Below are positions 13,040 through 23,722 of a stretch of DNA of 64,000 nucleotides, piece by piece (within the stretch, counting starts at the first letter, position 1; each line of letters starts with the position of its first letter). The position numbers and the translations under genes are program-made. The stretch is from positions 2,215,371 through 2,279,370 of the forward strand of contig NW_024037067.1 in the NCBI RefSeq assembly GCF_015706575.1. Direction: 5' to 3'. The notes under the pieces were generated by a model. The model worked only from the letters and a program-made list of their open reading frames with translations. It had not been told where the DNA came from and searched no databases. Source of the DNA: Patiria miniata (lineage: Eukaryota > Echinodermata > Asteroidea > Valvatida > Asterinidae).

Positions 13040-13824
13040 TTATAGGTGATATACAACATTTGCTTTTGCTGTAATTTTCAGAAATGGATGGATTTGGGGG
13101 TTAGTATTTTATAGCAAATATTGTTACACTGACCTGTTTTTAAAGTTTTGTGTTCATAAATGCTGGAAACCAAGAAAAAAATGCTGTTCTTGTAGTCTGG
13201 TTCCTTGACCCTACTTTAGACGAAATGGAGCAATTTATAGACGTCGGGGTATTGTCAGGTCAGTGAACCAGACTAGCTGGCTTGCACTCGTTCACGGATG
13301 TGTATTCCGATTGCAAACAAAATGTGATGTGATCAAGCTAAATGTGTCGACCCTGGTCAATTTTTTTTTTACAGATTTGAAAAGAGTACAATCTCAGCAC
13401 TACTACTGTGAAAACCGCATGCTGATACCATACATGTATTTAGTTCAAAAATTATGGAAGTCGGAACACCAAGAGATGTGATAAAGTGATGTGATGAAGT
13501 GGCCCTATTTTGACCTGAATCTCCAAATGAAAGGTCCTCACAAACGACTCATTTAGTTTGATCGCATCACAAATGTGGACTAACTAAATTTGGTAAATTG
13601 GGGGCAGCATTTGAAAAAAGTCAGTTTTTTTGTCCAACAATGGTCGGCTGACCATTGTTGAAAGTCGATAGAAAAATTCCACTTTTCTTGAAAATGACAG
13701 CACACCAGGTGCCATGATATCACAGGATGCTTAAGACTATTATTCACTTATAGCCAAGTAAGATATTTCATAATTTGGTAGTTCTGTTTTTTGGTGTTTG
13801 CAAATGTTGTATACATGTATTACC
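13040..13824. mobile_element. Second, diverged copy of the TTAA MITE
   Basis: Collinear with 6785-7299 (TTTGCTTTTGCTGTAATTTT, AGTCTGGTTCC, CTTTTCTTGAAAATGACAG, TTTGCAAATGTTGTATA). TTAA occurs at 13036-13039 and 13825-13828. It is longer than the other copy because of an internal segment around 13300-13560. Its palindrome at 13635-13660 has different arm sequence (CAACAATGGTC) but is still self-complementary. Confidence 0.65.
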
Positions 13825-14072
13825 TTAAATATGGTCCATTATGGTCTGAGACACACATACAAGAAATCATCTTGTATGCCCACTGCAGGGGCCTGATATC
13901 GTTTTTGGATGTACATGTAAGGCGGTTATTGGAGAAAAAATTCAGACAAAACTGAAATATATTTTAATCATAAATCCAAATCAGAATTCATCTGACATGT
14001 TTTATTTTGTCATATTTATGAAGGTTTTATAGTCCTTAATGGGTAACTGTTCAGAAAGAATAGCATACTGAC

Positions 14073-14177
14073 CTTCCCTATTTGTTGCCCTCAGGTAATC
14101 CACCATGCGACTGTTGAAGGGAAAGATAGATGTTGTGGCTCCTATCTCTGCTCCCATATTACATATTGTCCCCATTC
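14073..14177 (-). CDS. ACO2: Aconitase exon ([16 protein letters not shown]...)
   Basis: Encodes [20 protein letters not shown] and then [14 protein letters not shown]. The donor is GTCAGT and the acceptor is [17 protein letters not shown] is a signature of the aconitase family. The phase (2 bases in, 1 base out) matches both neighbours. Confidence 0.95.
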
Positions 14178-15280
14178 CTTACACAAAACACAAACAAAAA
14201 CAATTGTATTTCATAAAGGTTCCATATTCTGAACACACAAAGTAAAAGAAAACTGGGAGAGTGGGATTTAAGCGTTGAAACAGAAGCATTATGATTAAAA
14301 CAAGAACCTACATGTTTCTATGAAGTATTGGGGTTTTGTGATATGTTTCATTATCTGACTGCATTTTTTTTTAATGGAAGCTATAGGGTCAATGAGACAT
14401 TGAAGTCTTTTTCTGCAGCAGGATAGGGCAGAAACTGTTTGGTGTGTAATCTCACTGTGACGAGGTATAATTACATGTACATACTGGATAGTGCTGTGGC
14501 AACTCATCTCACTTTGGTGCATCAGTGTCTCACTGCAAACACACATTTTTATTTCTTGTGACCCCTCTGTGCTCCCATAATAAAATAGACAGTCAAACAA
14601 TCCCATAATTTTCTCTTGGTTCTGTCCCCCTCTTCACCCATTTTGACTCAGTATCAACATTCATGTTGATTCTGAAGGATTGCCAAGATAACTTAAGATA
14701 TATGGCCAAAATATTCATAGGCACATTCATTGTCAATGTACTACTTGTGCTTTAGCCTCTGTTTACTGTTTCTACACATGCGCATATAAAATAACACTTG
14801 TTAGTACAATGGTCTATTAGCCCTGGGCATTGTTAATATACTCCAAGTGTCATGTACATACGCTCTCCCTTTCCCTCATCAAGACTGGATTTCAATAGTA
14901 ACATCACTTGTCCGGTTGCCCAAGCGTTTGTCCTTTTCTATGGTGATGGGATTGTCAGTCTAAAGCCAAGCCTCAACCCTCAATGTCCCAAGGTACCAGA
15001 CTAAGATACACCATTAGCTCTAGTAATGGAGCTTTTCACTTATTCAATGTAAGGACTACCACCAGCTGAAATCTACTAAACAGATGCGTAAGTTTTAATG
15101 AAATTCATCACAATGAACAATGTTGGCCTATTTGACATATCTAGAGATTTCAAGTAAGAGACATGGACAATTATGAATCTGGAGAATAGCTGCTTTGACA
15201 ACTTAAAATTGTCATTAAAACTATCAAAAGTTATGTCAAAATGTTCTTCATGTAAGTTTTTTTCCAAACAGTTCCAGTAC

Positions 15281-15379
15281 CTGTGCATGATATGGAGTCT
15301 ACACCTGGTCCAAAGTACTCAACAATTGCACCTGTGCCTCCTTTCACAGTCAAAATGCCTGCAACCTTCAAAATCACAT
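15281..15379 (-). CDS. ACO2: Aconitase exon ([16 protein letters not shown]...)
   Basis: Encodes [16 protein letters not shown] followed by [17 protein letters not shown]. The acceptor is CCACAG and the donor is GTACTG. The exon starts in phase 2 and ends with one base of a Gly codon completed by the next exon. The [11 protein letters not shown] block is highly conserved in mitochondrial aconitase. Confidence 0.95.
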
Positions 15380-15800
15380 CTGTGGAAGACAATGGTTGCA
15401 GTTCGATTATTAACGTTCACTACTTAACATTGGTCTTGACTTCCTGGGTATTTGTTTGCTAGAAAACTTGCTGGAGTCTCCAAAATCCACCGCTGAGCAG
15501 GAAACCAATGGCACTTTGTTTGTACTTACACTTTCCTGAAGCATTCAGCTACAAGTAAAGTGCAAGTGGCTTGGTTGTACTTTCTTGAATCCTCCACAAT
15601 CCTACCAAACATCCTTGTGGATTTTGAAAGATCATGGACGGGAAATGTAAATGAAATCATGAAACTATGAAGTTGGTTAGCTAGACATTCAACGGAATGA
15701 ATGTTATAGAACTAAACTACAAATTAATAAATCTGGTGGTTTCATATAAAAGCCAGGAGAAATGGCAACTTTCAACTAGTAATATAGAGTTGTCATTGTA
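15380..15800. other. Intron sequence, nothing recognised
   Basis: Non-coding sequence between the aconitase exon ending at 15379 and the 3' end of the LINE. I see no repeat or coding signal in it. Confidence 0.4.
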
Positions 15801-15943
15801 TGGTATATAACAAACTGTTGGTGATTGTGATAATAATAATAATAGTAATAAGAATAATAATAATAACTAATACATATAATAATAAACTGGTGATTTATAT
15901 AGCGCTTTTAGCAAGATCAAAGCGCTTTACAGAGAAGAAACAA

Positions 15944-17419
15944 TCAAGAAGAGCTAGTGGTATAGAACAAAGAGATGGGTTTTGAGAAGTTTCTTGAAAA
16001 TGTGGATAGATTGAGAGTCTCTGATGTGTGATGGGATCTTGTTCCATTCTTTAGGACCTGCAAAGGACAATGCTTTGTCTCCTGTACTCTTGGTGGTGAC
16101 GGCTGTCCAGAAGCGGGATTTGTCAGATGAAGACCTGAGCACCTCCCTACCAGGTTCATGAAAGGAAAGAAGTTCAACCAAGTAAGGGGGAGCTGTGTAG
16201 TGTTGTGACTTGTAGACATGCATGAGTAATTTGAAAAGGATGCGATGTTTGAGTGGTAACCAGTGTACCGGTAGCTGCTGAATAAGACTGGAAGCATCTT
16301 CAGATCTGCCAACTGAGAAAACAAGCCTGGCAGAACGATTTTGAAGTTTTTGTAGTCTGTTGATGTCACCTTGGCTAATACCGTACAGTAAGAAATTACA
16401 ATAGTCAGGTGAGACGTGAAAACAGAGCGTACAGCATGATGACAGGTGTGTTGATCAATGAATTTGCGAATGCGATTTATGTTGCAGAGGTGAAAGTTTA
16501 AGGATTTACAAACATTTGTAACATGATGTGGCATAAACATTGTTGAATCAAAGATAACCCCTAGATTTCTAATTGTGTGAGATGGCCGAATAATGGTTTC
16601 TCCAACATGAAGTGCGAGATCCGTCAGTGAGTTGATGACTCGAGGTGATGCTGCAACGAAAAATTCTGTTTTGGCATCACTGAGCTTGAGTTTGTTAGAA
16701 CCCATCCAGTGTCTGATGTTCATGATACAGGTAGAAAGCCTGTCGAGTGCTTTGTCTGAATCCCCAGGGATGGAAGGATTAAAATAGGTGTAAAGTTGGG
16801 TTTCATCTGCATAAATGTGGTAATGTAAATTGTGATTCTCAATTATGTCAGAAACAGGCTTAGTGTAGAATGTAAAGAGCAATGGTCCAATCACTGAGCC
16901 TTGAGGGACGCCGAAATCAACAGATTGCTCGTCGGAACAAACACTACCAACACAAACACGACTTCGACGTCCCTCAAAGTAGCTCTTGAACCAGCTTAGG
17001 GAAACATCATTGATACCAAAGGTTTTATGATGTCTCGTAATCAGAATATTGTGATCTACAGTGTCGAAAGCCGAAGACAAGTCTAACATGACAAGTAATA
17101 CAGCCATCTTTTTGTCGACAGCACGCATTATGTCATCCTTCACCAATAAGAGACCTGTCTCAGTGCTATGATTGGCCTTATAGGCAGACTGGAATGATTG
17201 GTGCAGGTAGTTGTCTTCCACGTGATTGTTGACACAATTCAGGACAACCTTTTCGATAACCTTGGAAAGAAAAGGAATATTAGAAACCGGACGGTAGTTC
17301 TTGAACTCATTTTGATCCCGATTGGGCTTTTTGAGGATAGGTGTGACAATGGCCCGAGACAAGTCTTGCGGGAAGGTACCTGTAGAAAAGAAGGAATTAA
17401 GGGAGGAGATCAAAAGGAT
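15944..17419 (-). pseudogene. LINE reverse transcriptase, frameshifted, YADE in place of YADD
   Basis: An open stretch of about 489 codons. RT landmarks in order: LSTGTF-like FFSTGTFPQDLSRA, TPILKKPNRDQNEFKNYRPV, LDLSSAFDTVDHNIL (first catalytic Asp), FGVPQGSVIGPLLF, then YADETQLY. Active relatives have YADDTQLY, so the second Asp of the pair is Glu here. The conserved C-terminal tail (SFAGPKEWNKIPSHIRDSQS..FKKLLKTHLF, 15954-16223) lies in another frame, so there is at least one frameshift near 16250. The 5' part is lost before 17419. A dead copy. Confidence 0.9.
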
Positions 17420-18295
17420 TGTTCCTGTTCCGACGCGAGCGCACGGGAGGAACAGGCCTATTGTTCCTAATCCACCGCGGGATCACGCCCAAAATTGCCT
17501 AACAATAGCACAATGAAATGGTCACGCTGGGTGCCCACAGCACGGTAGTACAATAGACCTGTGCGGTGACGACAGTGGATAATGGCAACTGCTCAAATAA
17601 TATCCGAAGAAACATCGGCCACACTGAAATTTACAAGGAGACTTTGGAAATGTTGCGATAAAATAATGTTTGTTGTTTTCTAATCTCTTGCAGGCGATGT
17701 ATAGTTGAAGATGGATAGTGATTTAACTTGTTAAAATGCTCAACAAATCGAGAAGACGTCTCGGAAATTAGAGTTACATGTACATGTTTGATAGTTTTGT
17801 GTATTTGAAGGAAAATGTGCTACATTTTACAAAAGTGACGTCTGATGGAGTGACTGAAGGAAGTATTCATGAATAAACGATCCCAGCCAGACCCACCAAC
17901 CAACCCATGGACTAAATAATGTCCCCGGGCCACCACGTGGTTGATCTCAGGAAAGACGCACTGCTAAACTATGTCAAGTACAGCTGGCCACTGGTTATCT
18001 ACTGTCAGATCAGCGAGGCTGACTACATTTATATACAATTGTAACAATCATGAATCGTTGGTGGGCATTTTCTGGTATGGAGCTTGCCCAAAAAGTGGTG
18101 CGGCGACGCGCCTTTTTTTTTTTTTTTACCTGATTTTTTGCTTCAAATGTTGGCTGATGACTGCAAATGGTGCCCGACTAAACTTAGTGCAAATATATGG
18201 GAGTCCAGAGAGGCCACATAAAGCTTATTCTCGACCATAACTCAATAAAAAAAAACACGTTAAAATTGTGCAGCAGCAGGATTCCAGTCAAACCA

Positions 18296-20304
18296 TAGTC
18301 TAGGGGCTAGACGTTGTTCTTGTTTGCTGCGCCGATAACCGGCCACCGCTATAACCGGCCGCCGCGAGAGGGCGCTATCACACCCACGAACCTGTCAGAA
18401 CAACGTCTAGGGGACTTGCTATTGGTTGTGTAATGCGCGCGCATCTGTTTTGCCTAATGTATGTAGCGCGCATTATATATGTTGCATAATTACCCCAAAT
18501 ACATGCATATTCATAGTCTAATACCCTGACGTACCATACCGCACCGTATCCCACGGATTGAATCATGATGTACAATATGTGTATACATGTACATGTAATG
18601 GTGCATGTGTACCAAGGTGACCGTTTTAGCCCATTTTCGGCTAACTTTGTCAGAATTTTGTAAAAAAAACGAGAGTTTGACAGAAAATTTGACAGACTGG
18701 AATTTTGGGGGGCAGATTTCTGGCAGAATTCTGCAAAAATGGTTGTAAATTTGATTTGATGAGAACAGCAAATTTGAACAAAAAATAAACAAATCTGAAC
18801 AACAAATTTGAACAAAAAATGATACATATTTGTTTAAAAAGCTTCAATCCTTTCAAACAAACCCTGGCATAATGGGACAAGTTGGCTGGTCTAGGCAGAG
18901 TTGTAATGACTCGAGTCAATTACTCGACTCAAGTCCGACTCGAGTCACAATTTTTGGTGACTCGACTCGACTCGAGTCCCTAAGGGTAAATGACTCAACT
19001 GGACTTTACTGCGAGTAAATAACTCAACTCGACTCCAGTCCCTCATCAAAGGACTCGACTCGACTCGAGCGAAGGCTGATAATTAAGACTCGATCGAGTC
19101 CCAAAAATATAAAGCGCAACTTTGCGAAAAGTATTCGCAATGACTTACGGTGCAAAATTTATGCTCACTTTACTTTGCAAATAGCAGTCATGTACAAATA
19201 TACAAGTGTCACAGACTCCCACCTCATGGTTCTAGAACGCACAAAATACCATCCGGGAACCAGATTTTTAAACACATTTTCTAATTCGCTGTTTCATCAT
19301 CGGTTTTTGGCGATTTCTTATGAAGCTTTTGGATTTGAACGCTCGCTAAAGTTATGGCCTCCTTTTATAAATTTTGGTATACATAGTGTTCAAATAATCG
19401 TGACTCGAATTGACTCGAGCTAAATATTTGTCTCGACTCGACTCGACCTTTGACTCGACTCGATTCTATTCACTTCTTTAAAATGACTCGACTAGACTCG
19501 AGTCACAAAAATCAGTGACTCGTTACAACTCTGGGTCTAGGTGCTGAAGTTCACTGGGAAACATCGTCGTGGCCGAATCTGCATTTTCCCCGAAATTTAC
19601 TGGATAATTTCATAACATCTTTATGTGACTGTAGAATGTTTATAATGTGAATTATGGGTAATACTACCAATCTACATGTGATTTTAAATGTTTATAGTGT
19701 ATTTCGAGTAATTCTGGGGAATTTGGCAGATTTTTGATAAATCTGACAGATTTTTTATGTGCATTTAGCAGAATTTAGCTCTGACCTTACGGTCGCACTG
19801 ATGTGTACGTGTGTGCGTGTACGTGTACGGCGCCTACGGCGCTATACTTTGGTGTATCATACTGCGCTAAGTTGGAAATGGCAACTTCTCCACCATTTCT
19901 CCGTCGTATTTTACAAACCAAACAGTGCGAGCGTACTGCAATGCTACCCCGGACGGGCCCGGCGTCGTACACGGCCAGATGGCAACCCGCGGCTCAGCAG
20001 ACAATTATCCACTGTATGTCTGAAACGTCCAGCCAGTAGTATAGCGAGCTACCAGACTATTGTACTATTGTGCAGTTTTGTGGCAGATCTGTTTCGTGAG
20101 TGCGCGTGCATGAAGAGGAAATTACATACAAAATTGGCGCACGCACACTAGTTCCCCCCATTTTTCGGGGGGAAATTTAAGCAAGTACCCTAGACGTTGT
20201 TCTGACAGGTTCGTGGGTGTGATAGCACCCTCTCGCGGTGGCCGGTTATAGCGGTGGCCAGTTATCGGCGTAGCAAACAAGAACAACGTCTAGCCCCTAG
20301 ACTA
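18296..20304. mobile_element. 2.0-kb element with ~125-bp TIRs and 9-bp target duplication
   Basis: Terminal repeats 18296-18420 and about 20181-20304 are inverted and begin TAGTCTAGGGGCTAGACG. GTCAAACCA flanks both sides (18287-18295 and 20305-20313). Long TIRs with a 9-bp duplication recall Mutator-like elements, but there is no transposase. Each TIR is itself bounded by an inverted pair, CTAGACGTTGTTCT and AGAACAACGTCTAG. A hAT-type MITE (18896-19533) is nested inside. The interior also holds a TTTAGCCCATTTTCGGCTAA stem-loop (about 18624) shared with the Helentron-like units. Confidence 0.8.
18896..19533. mobile_element. hAT-type MITE made largely of GACTCGAGTC repeats
   Basis: Inverted ends CAGAGTTGTAA and TTACAACTCTG have a perfect 8-bp duplication GGTCTAGG on each side (18888-18895, 19534-19541). 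Both ends continue as dense ACTCGAGTC/GACTCGACTC words, which are self-complementary and occur about 20 times in the first 190 bp and last 140 bp. The centre (19120-19400) is unique. An 8-bp duplication and CAGAG start are diagnostic of hAT. No coding sequence. Confidence 0.88.
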
Positions 20305-20313
20305 GTCAAACCA

Positions 20314-21345
20314 GTGAGTTTGGCGGTTTTGAGACATCATCTTTCATTGAAAAAAAAACTTTTTCAAGTCGCCGCCTAACTCGTCTTGCTGCATGGATCT
20401 TGCTGTTATACCAGGGTGATCTAGGTCGAATAGTACGGTCAAGTATTCTACGAGGGCAGTGCTTATCTAGGATTTGGCGAACAGTGTCAGTGAAGAAATT
20501 AACTTGGTCGTCAACATTCAGAAGTCCAAGTAATGGTATGAGCTGGTCGTTAAGGTCACGCGCGAGGGCGTCAGTGTCCAGATCTCGAAAGCCGCGCAAT
20601 TCTGTATGAATTCTCGGAAGATCAGGTTTTTTAGGATAAAGTTTGAAATGGATGGCATGATGATCGGACAATAAGCTCTTGTGTATAGCAAAGTTATGAA
20701 CCAAGTTGTCCTCCAGACGGCCAATAACTAGATGTGGCCATATTTGTGAGTAGGGCCAGACACAAACTGATGAAAATCTGCACTGGAAAGGGCAGTTAAA
20801 AATCTGGAGGATTCAGATTTGGTTGGCTCGTCAACATGGACATTAAAGCCACCAAGTATGAGATGTTTACCAGGGATGTTTGCTATCTCAGATAGGAAGG
20901 TGTCAAATTCAGAAAATCAGGAAATCAGCTGATCTGAGTTTATTTGACTGTGATGGTAGTGGTCTGTAAACAACGGCAAACAGAATAGACTTGATATGGT
21001 CTGTAATTAAGGCGTGCTCGGAGGTGGTGGAAGTTATAGGGCTGGGGATAGCTGTGAAATTGAGTTGTGCTTTGTATATCACGCCAACGCCTCCATGAAA
21101 ATCAGTCCCACTGCGTGGAGAGTTGATAAAGGAGTAGCCACCAGGGTAAGATTCACCAATGACAACATGTTCATCTGGGTAAAGCCACGTTTCACTCAGG
21201 AAAATTACATCGATATCTCTGATGGTAATGTCATCACACAGAAGGGCCGTCTTATTGCGGATGGAACGGGCATTCAACACGCAAATGCTGAGATTTACCT
21301 CATGTAAATTCGGAACACATTTAATGGCATGGAGATTGTTAAGTT
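20314..21345 (-). pseudogene. LINE APE-type endonuclease domain, broken
   Basis: Reads LSICVLNARSIRNKTALL, IDVIFLSETWLYPDE (catalytic Glu in SETW), GGVGVIYK and VVYRPLPS in 20909-21345. After a frame break it continues with LLSDHHAIHFKLY (catalytic His in SDH) at 20306-20704. It therefore contains the order N..E..SDH typical of LINE endonucleases. The reading frame breaks between 20909 and 20704 and stops at the junction with the inserted element at 20304. Confidence 0.85.
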
Positions 21346-21803
21346 AGGACCTGGTCTATGTGTAAGCTAATTTGGTGATCTGGAACGATGAAGGACTGGT
21401 ATAGGTCTAGCGGTAACAGACTGACGAAGGGCGTTGTTTGCGGATACCAGCTCTGCATCCTCTTTGGGTGATGAGGGGTTTAGAATGAATATTCAGGGAT
21501 TTAATCCAATGCCAGGTGTCAATAGAAAATTGTGCGTTGGGTCATAAAGTCATCGGAAATCGTCCGCGGAATAGTGCAGGTCGGGAGCCAGTCTGCAATT
21601 TCAGATGGCCACATGTTTTCAGGGGGATGCAATCCTCTCACGCATGGACCAGGATGCGAATTTTTTATTTACACAATAGTACAGGGTAACCATTTTTCAG
21701 GCGACTTGAATCAAGGTTATAGGATTGTAGAGCGCCGCATATACAATCCTGTAACCTTTTACCTACGCGCGCGCACGCATACTCTCTGCACGTGTGTGAA
21801 AGT

Positions 21804-21988
21804 CCCCCCCCACAGTAGTGTGGTTGGGGTCTACGAGCGAATACTTACCTGTAGAGCGAATACTACATATGCATTGTTCCCTATGCCGGCAGGCAATTCG
21901 CTAAGAGTTTTAAATACAATAGCCCCCTCACGTGTCCTACCCACGACACCCTGTGACATGCGCACTACGTTAGCGTCCTCTTTTTCTC
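21804..21988. repeat. DIRS left inverted terminal repeat
   Basis: From a C8 tract through CACAGTAGTGTGG and CCTGTAGAGCGAATACTACA to GCGTCCTCTTTTTCTC. From about 21850 it is the inverted copy of 29716-29870 with only a few differences. The outermost 50 bases are specific to this end and reappear, inverted, at 22047-22100. Confidence 0.88.
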
Positions 21989-22046
21989 AAGCGTTACTTA
22001 CGTAAGCACTCAAGGAATCGAGTATAGTGGGGAAGGAGGGAGGGGT

Positions 22047-22156
22047 GCTCTACAGGTAAGTATTCGCTCGTAGACCCCAACCACACTACTGTGGGGGGGG
22101 GGGGGGGGGAGTCTACATCACTCTACTTACCTGTAGAGCGAATACTACATATGCAT
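22047..22156. repeat. DIRS internal complementary region
   Basis: Two joined blocks. Bases 22047-22100 (GCTCTACAGGTAAGTATTCG to ACTACTGTGGGG) are complementary to the outer left end. Bases 22110-22156 (AGTCTACATCACTCTACTTA to ACATATGCAT) are complementary to the outer right end. They meet at a G17 tract (22093-22109). This is the end-to-end bridge expected of DIRS elements and it defines both element boundaries. Confidence 0.9.
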
Positions 22157-22426
22157 AGACTCGCACCGAGTAAGGCGGTGGGTATACGCAAATTACCGTA
22201 TGTCTACAGGGGTGTAGGACACGAGGCGTGTCCAAAGGCAAACAACACCAAACCAAAAAACCTACACCCCAGACGCTCTAGGTTTCACCTCGTCAGGGGA
22301 ACCCAAAGAGCTCGTGCGCAAAAAGTCAGGGGGTGCAACCATTATGGGAATGAACACATGATAGGTACACCTAAGTAAACTTAATGCCCATACAAATATA
22401 TATATGTATATTTATATGCTCACCTG

Positions 22427-23722
22427 TTAGTGCTTCCGTGAGGCTCGACTGGCCGCTAGCAGCACTTCTCTTCCAGCCTTGCCATCTGCCTGGAGGACAT
22501 CCTTCAGGTAGCATTCGGAGAACGTGTTAGGGTTCTTTCAGCAGGCTGCCTTGACGATGTCACCTAGGGGGACACCCTTAAAAAAGGCCCACGAGGTGGA
22601 CACTCCCCTGACCTCATGCGCTCGAATGGGTCCCTGGGTCGCTGGCCAGCCGCCCGGTACGGACCGGATAGCTGTCACGATCCAGCGAGTGATTGTATCG
22701 CGGGACGCCGGCCCATGGGGCGGGGTCGTCGTGATGAACAATTTTTCGTGTCCCGTACGAAGTGACTTCGTACGGTTGACATACCACTTAAGTGCTCGAA
22801 CTGGGCACCAAAGTTTGTCGTTTGTCTTGTTCGAAAAAGACTTGATGTCCGGGACAAAGATGTCCGGGGGCATAAAGGTCTCCGACTGGTTCTTTGCGAG
22901 AAAACCGGCCGTAGGGATCAGGCGGACACCCCCCGGTTCCCACTGGATGTGTCCTGTCTGTATCGATAACGAGTGTAGTTCGCTACGTCGTCGGGACGTA
23001 GCAACAGCCAATAGAAAAGCTACTTTGATGGAGAGCTGTAACAAAGTTGAGCAATTCATTGGTTCAAAGGGAGCCTTCGCCAGTGTAGATAATACACCGA
23101 AGAGGTCCCAAGATGGGATTAATGTGCGTACTGGGGGACGAGTATTAAACATCCCCTTGATCAGTTGGCTAATTGCAGGGTTGCCGGAAACGGAGGAACC
23201 GTCCGAAAATCCCTGATGGATCGCGGCAACGGCCGATCGATAATTTTTTACCGTGGCCGTCGTGAGCCCACTGTTAAAAAGGTATAGGAGGAAATCCCCC
23301 ACTTCCCCTACAGAAGTATTGGGGGGATGAATGGATTGCCGTCTACACCATTTAAAGAAATGGCGTAGTCGGCTATCATACACCTTTCTGGTTGAGGCTC
23401 TACGGGACTGGGCTGCAATTGTTGCAGCTCGTCGCGAAAGGCCTGCTGAGCAGAGGGATCGCGTGACAATACCCAGCACGTCAGGTGAAGATCCCCCGGA
23501 GCCTGGTGATTGATTCCCGAGCTGGGCTGATAAAGGAGATCGGCCCTCCTCGGTAGAATTACCGGGCGGTGAACCAAGAGTCGGACGAGCCGGGGAAACC
23601 ACGGCTGGCGGGGCCAGAACGGGGCTATGAGGAGAATTCGGCAATCCTCCTGCTCGATCTTGGTCAGCACTCGAGAAACGAGGGAGATGGGTGGGAAGGC
23701 ATAGGCCAGTAGGCTGTCCCAC
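22427..23722 (-). pseudogene. DIRS tyrosine recombinase, in-frame TGA before the catalytic Tyr
   Basis: The open frame runs from 23722 to a TGA at 22538-22540. The N-terminal SAM-like region reads STRKVYDSRLRHFFKWCRRQ and FLLYLFNSGLTTATVKNYRS. The catalytic core has RRRSELHSL (Arg) and HEVRGVSTSW (His-x-x-Arg). The Tyr motif SECYLKD follows the TGA in the same frame, and the frame closes at TAA 22427-22429. Relatives usually have Trp where the TGA sits, so one TGG to TGA change explains it. In DIRS this enzyme integrates a circular DNA copy. Confidence 0.9.

Larger units (their letters stand above)
15805..21530 (-). mobile_element. LINE (CR1/L2/Rex1-like) retrotransposon, split and decayed
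   Basis: Minus-strand non-LTR retrotransposon. From its 5' side it has a residual RGCRAG basic stretch (about 21450), an APE-type endonuclease (21345 to about 20314), then a reverse transcriptase (17419 to 15944). The 3' end has a small stem-loop (AGCGCTTTT..AAAGCGCT near 15900) and an (AAT)n tail read on the plus strand at 15828-15890. Between endonuclease and RT lie 0.87 kb without LINE similarity and the 2.0-kb TIR element at 18296. Broken, so not autonomous. Confidence 0.85.

Noticed and set aside
22524..23216. 230-codon plus-strand open frame opposite the DIRS recombinase
   Set aside because: A shadow of the GC-rich recombinase coding strand; no motif.
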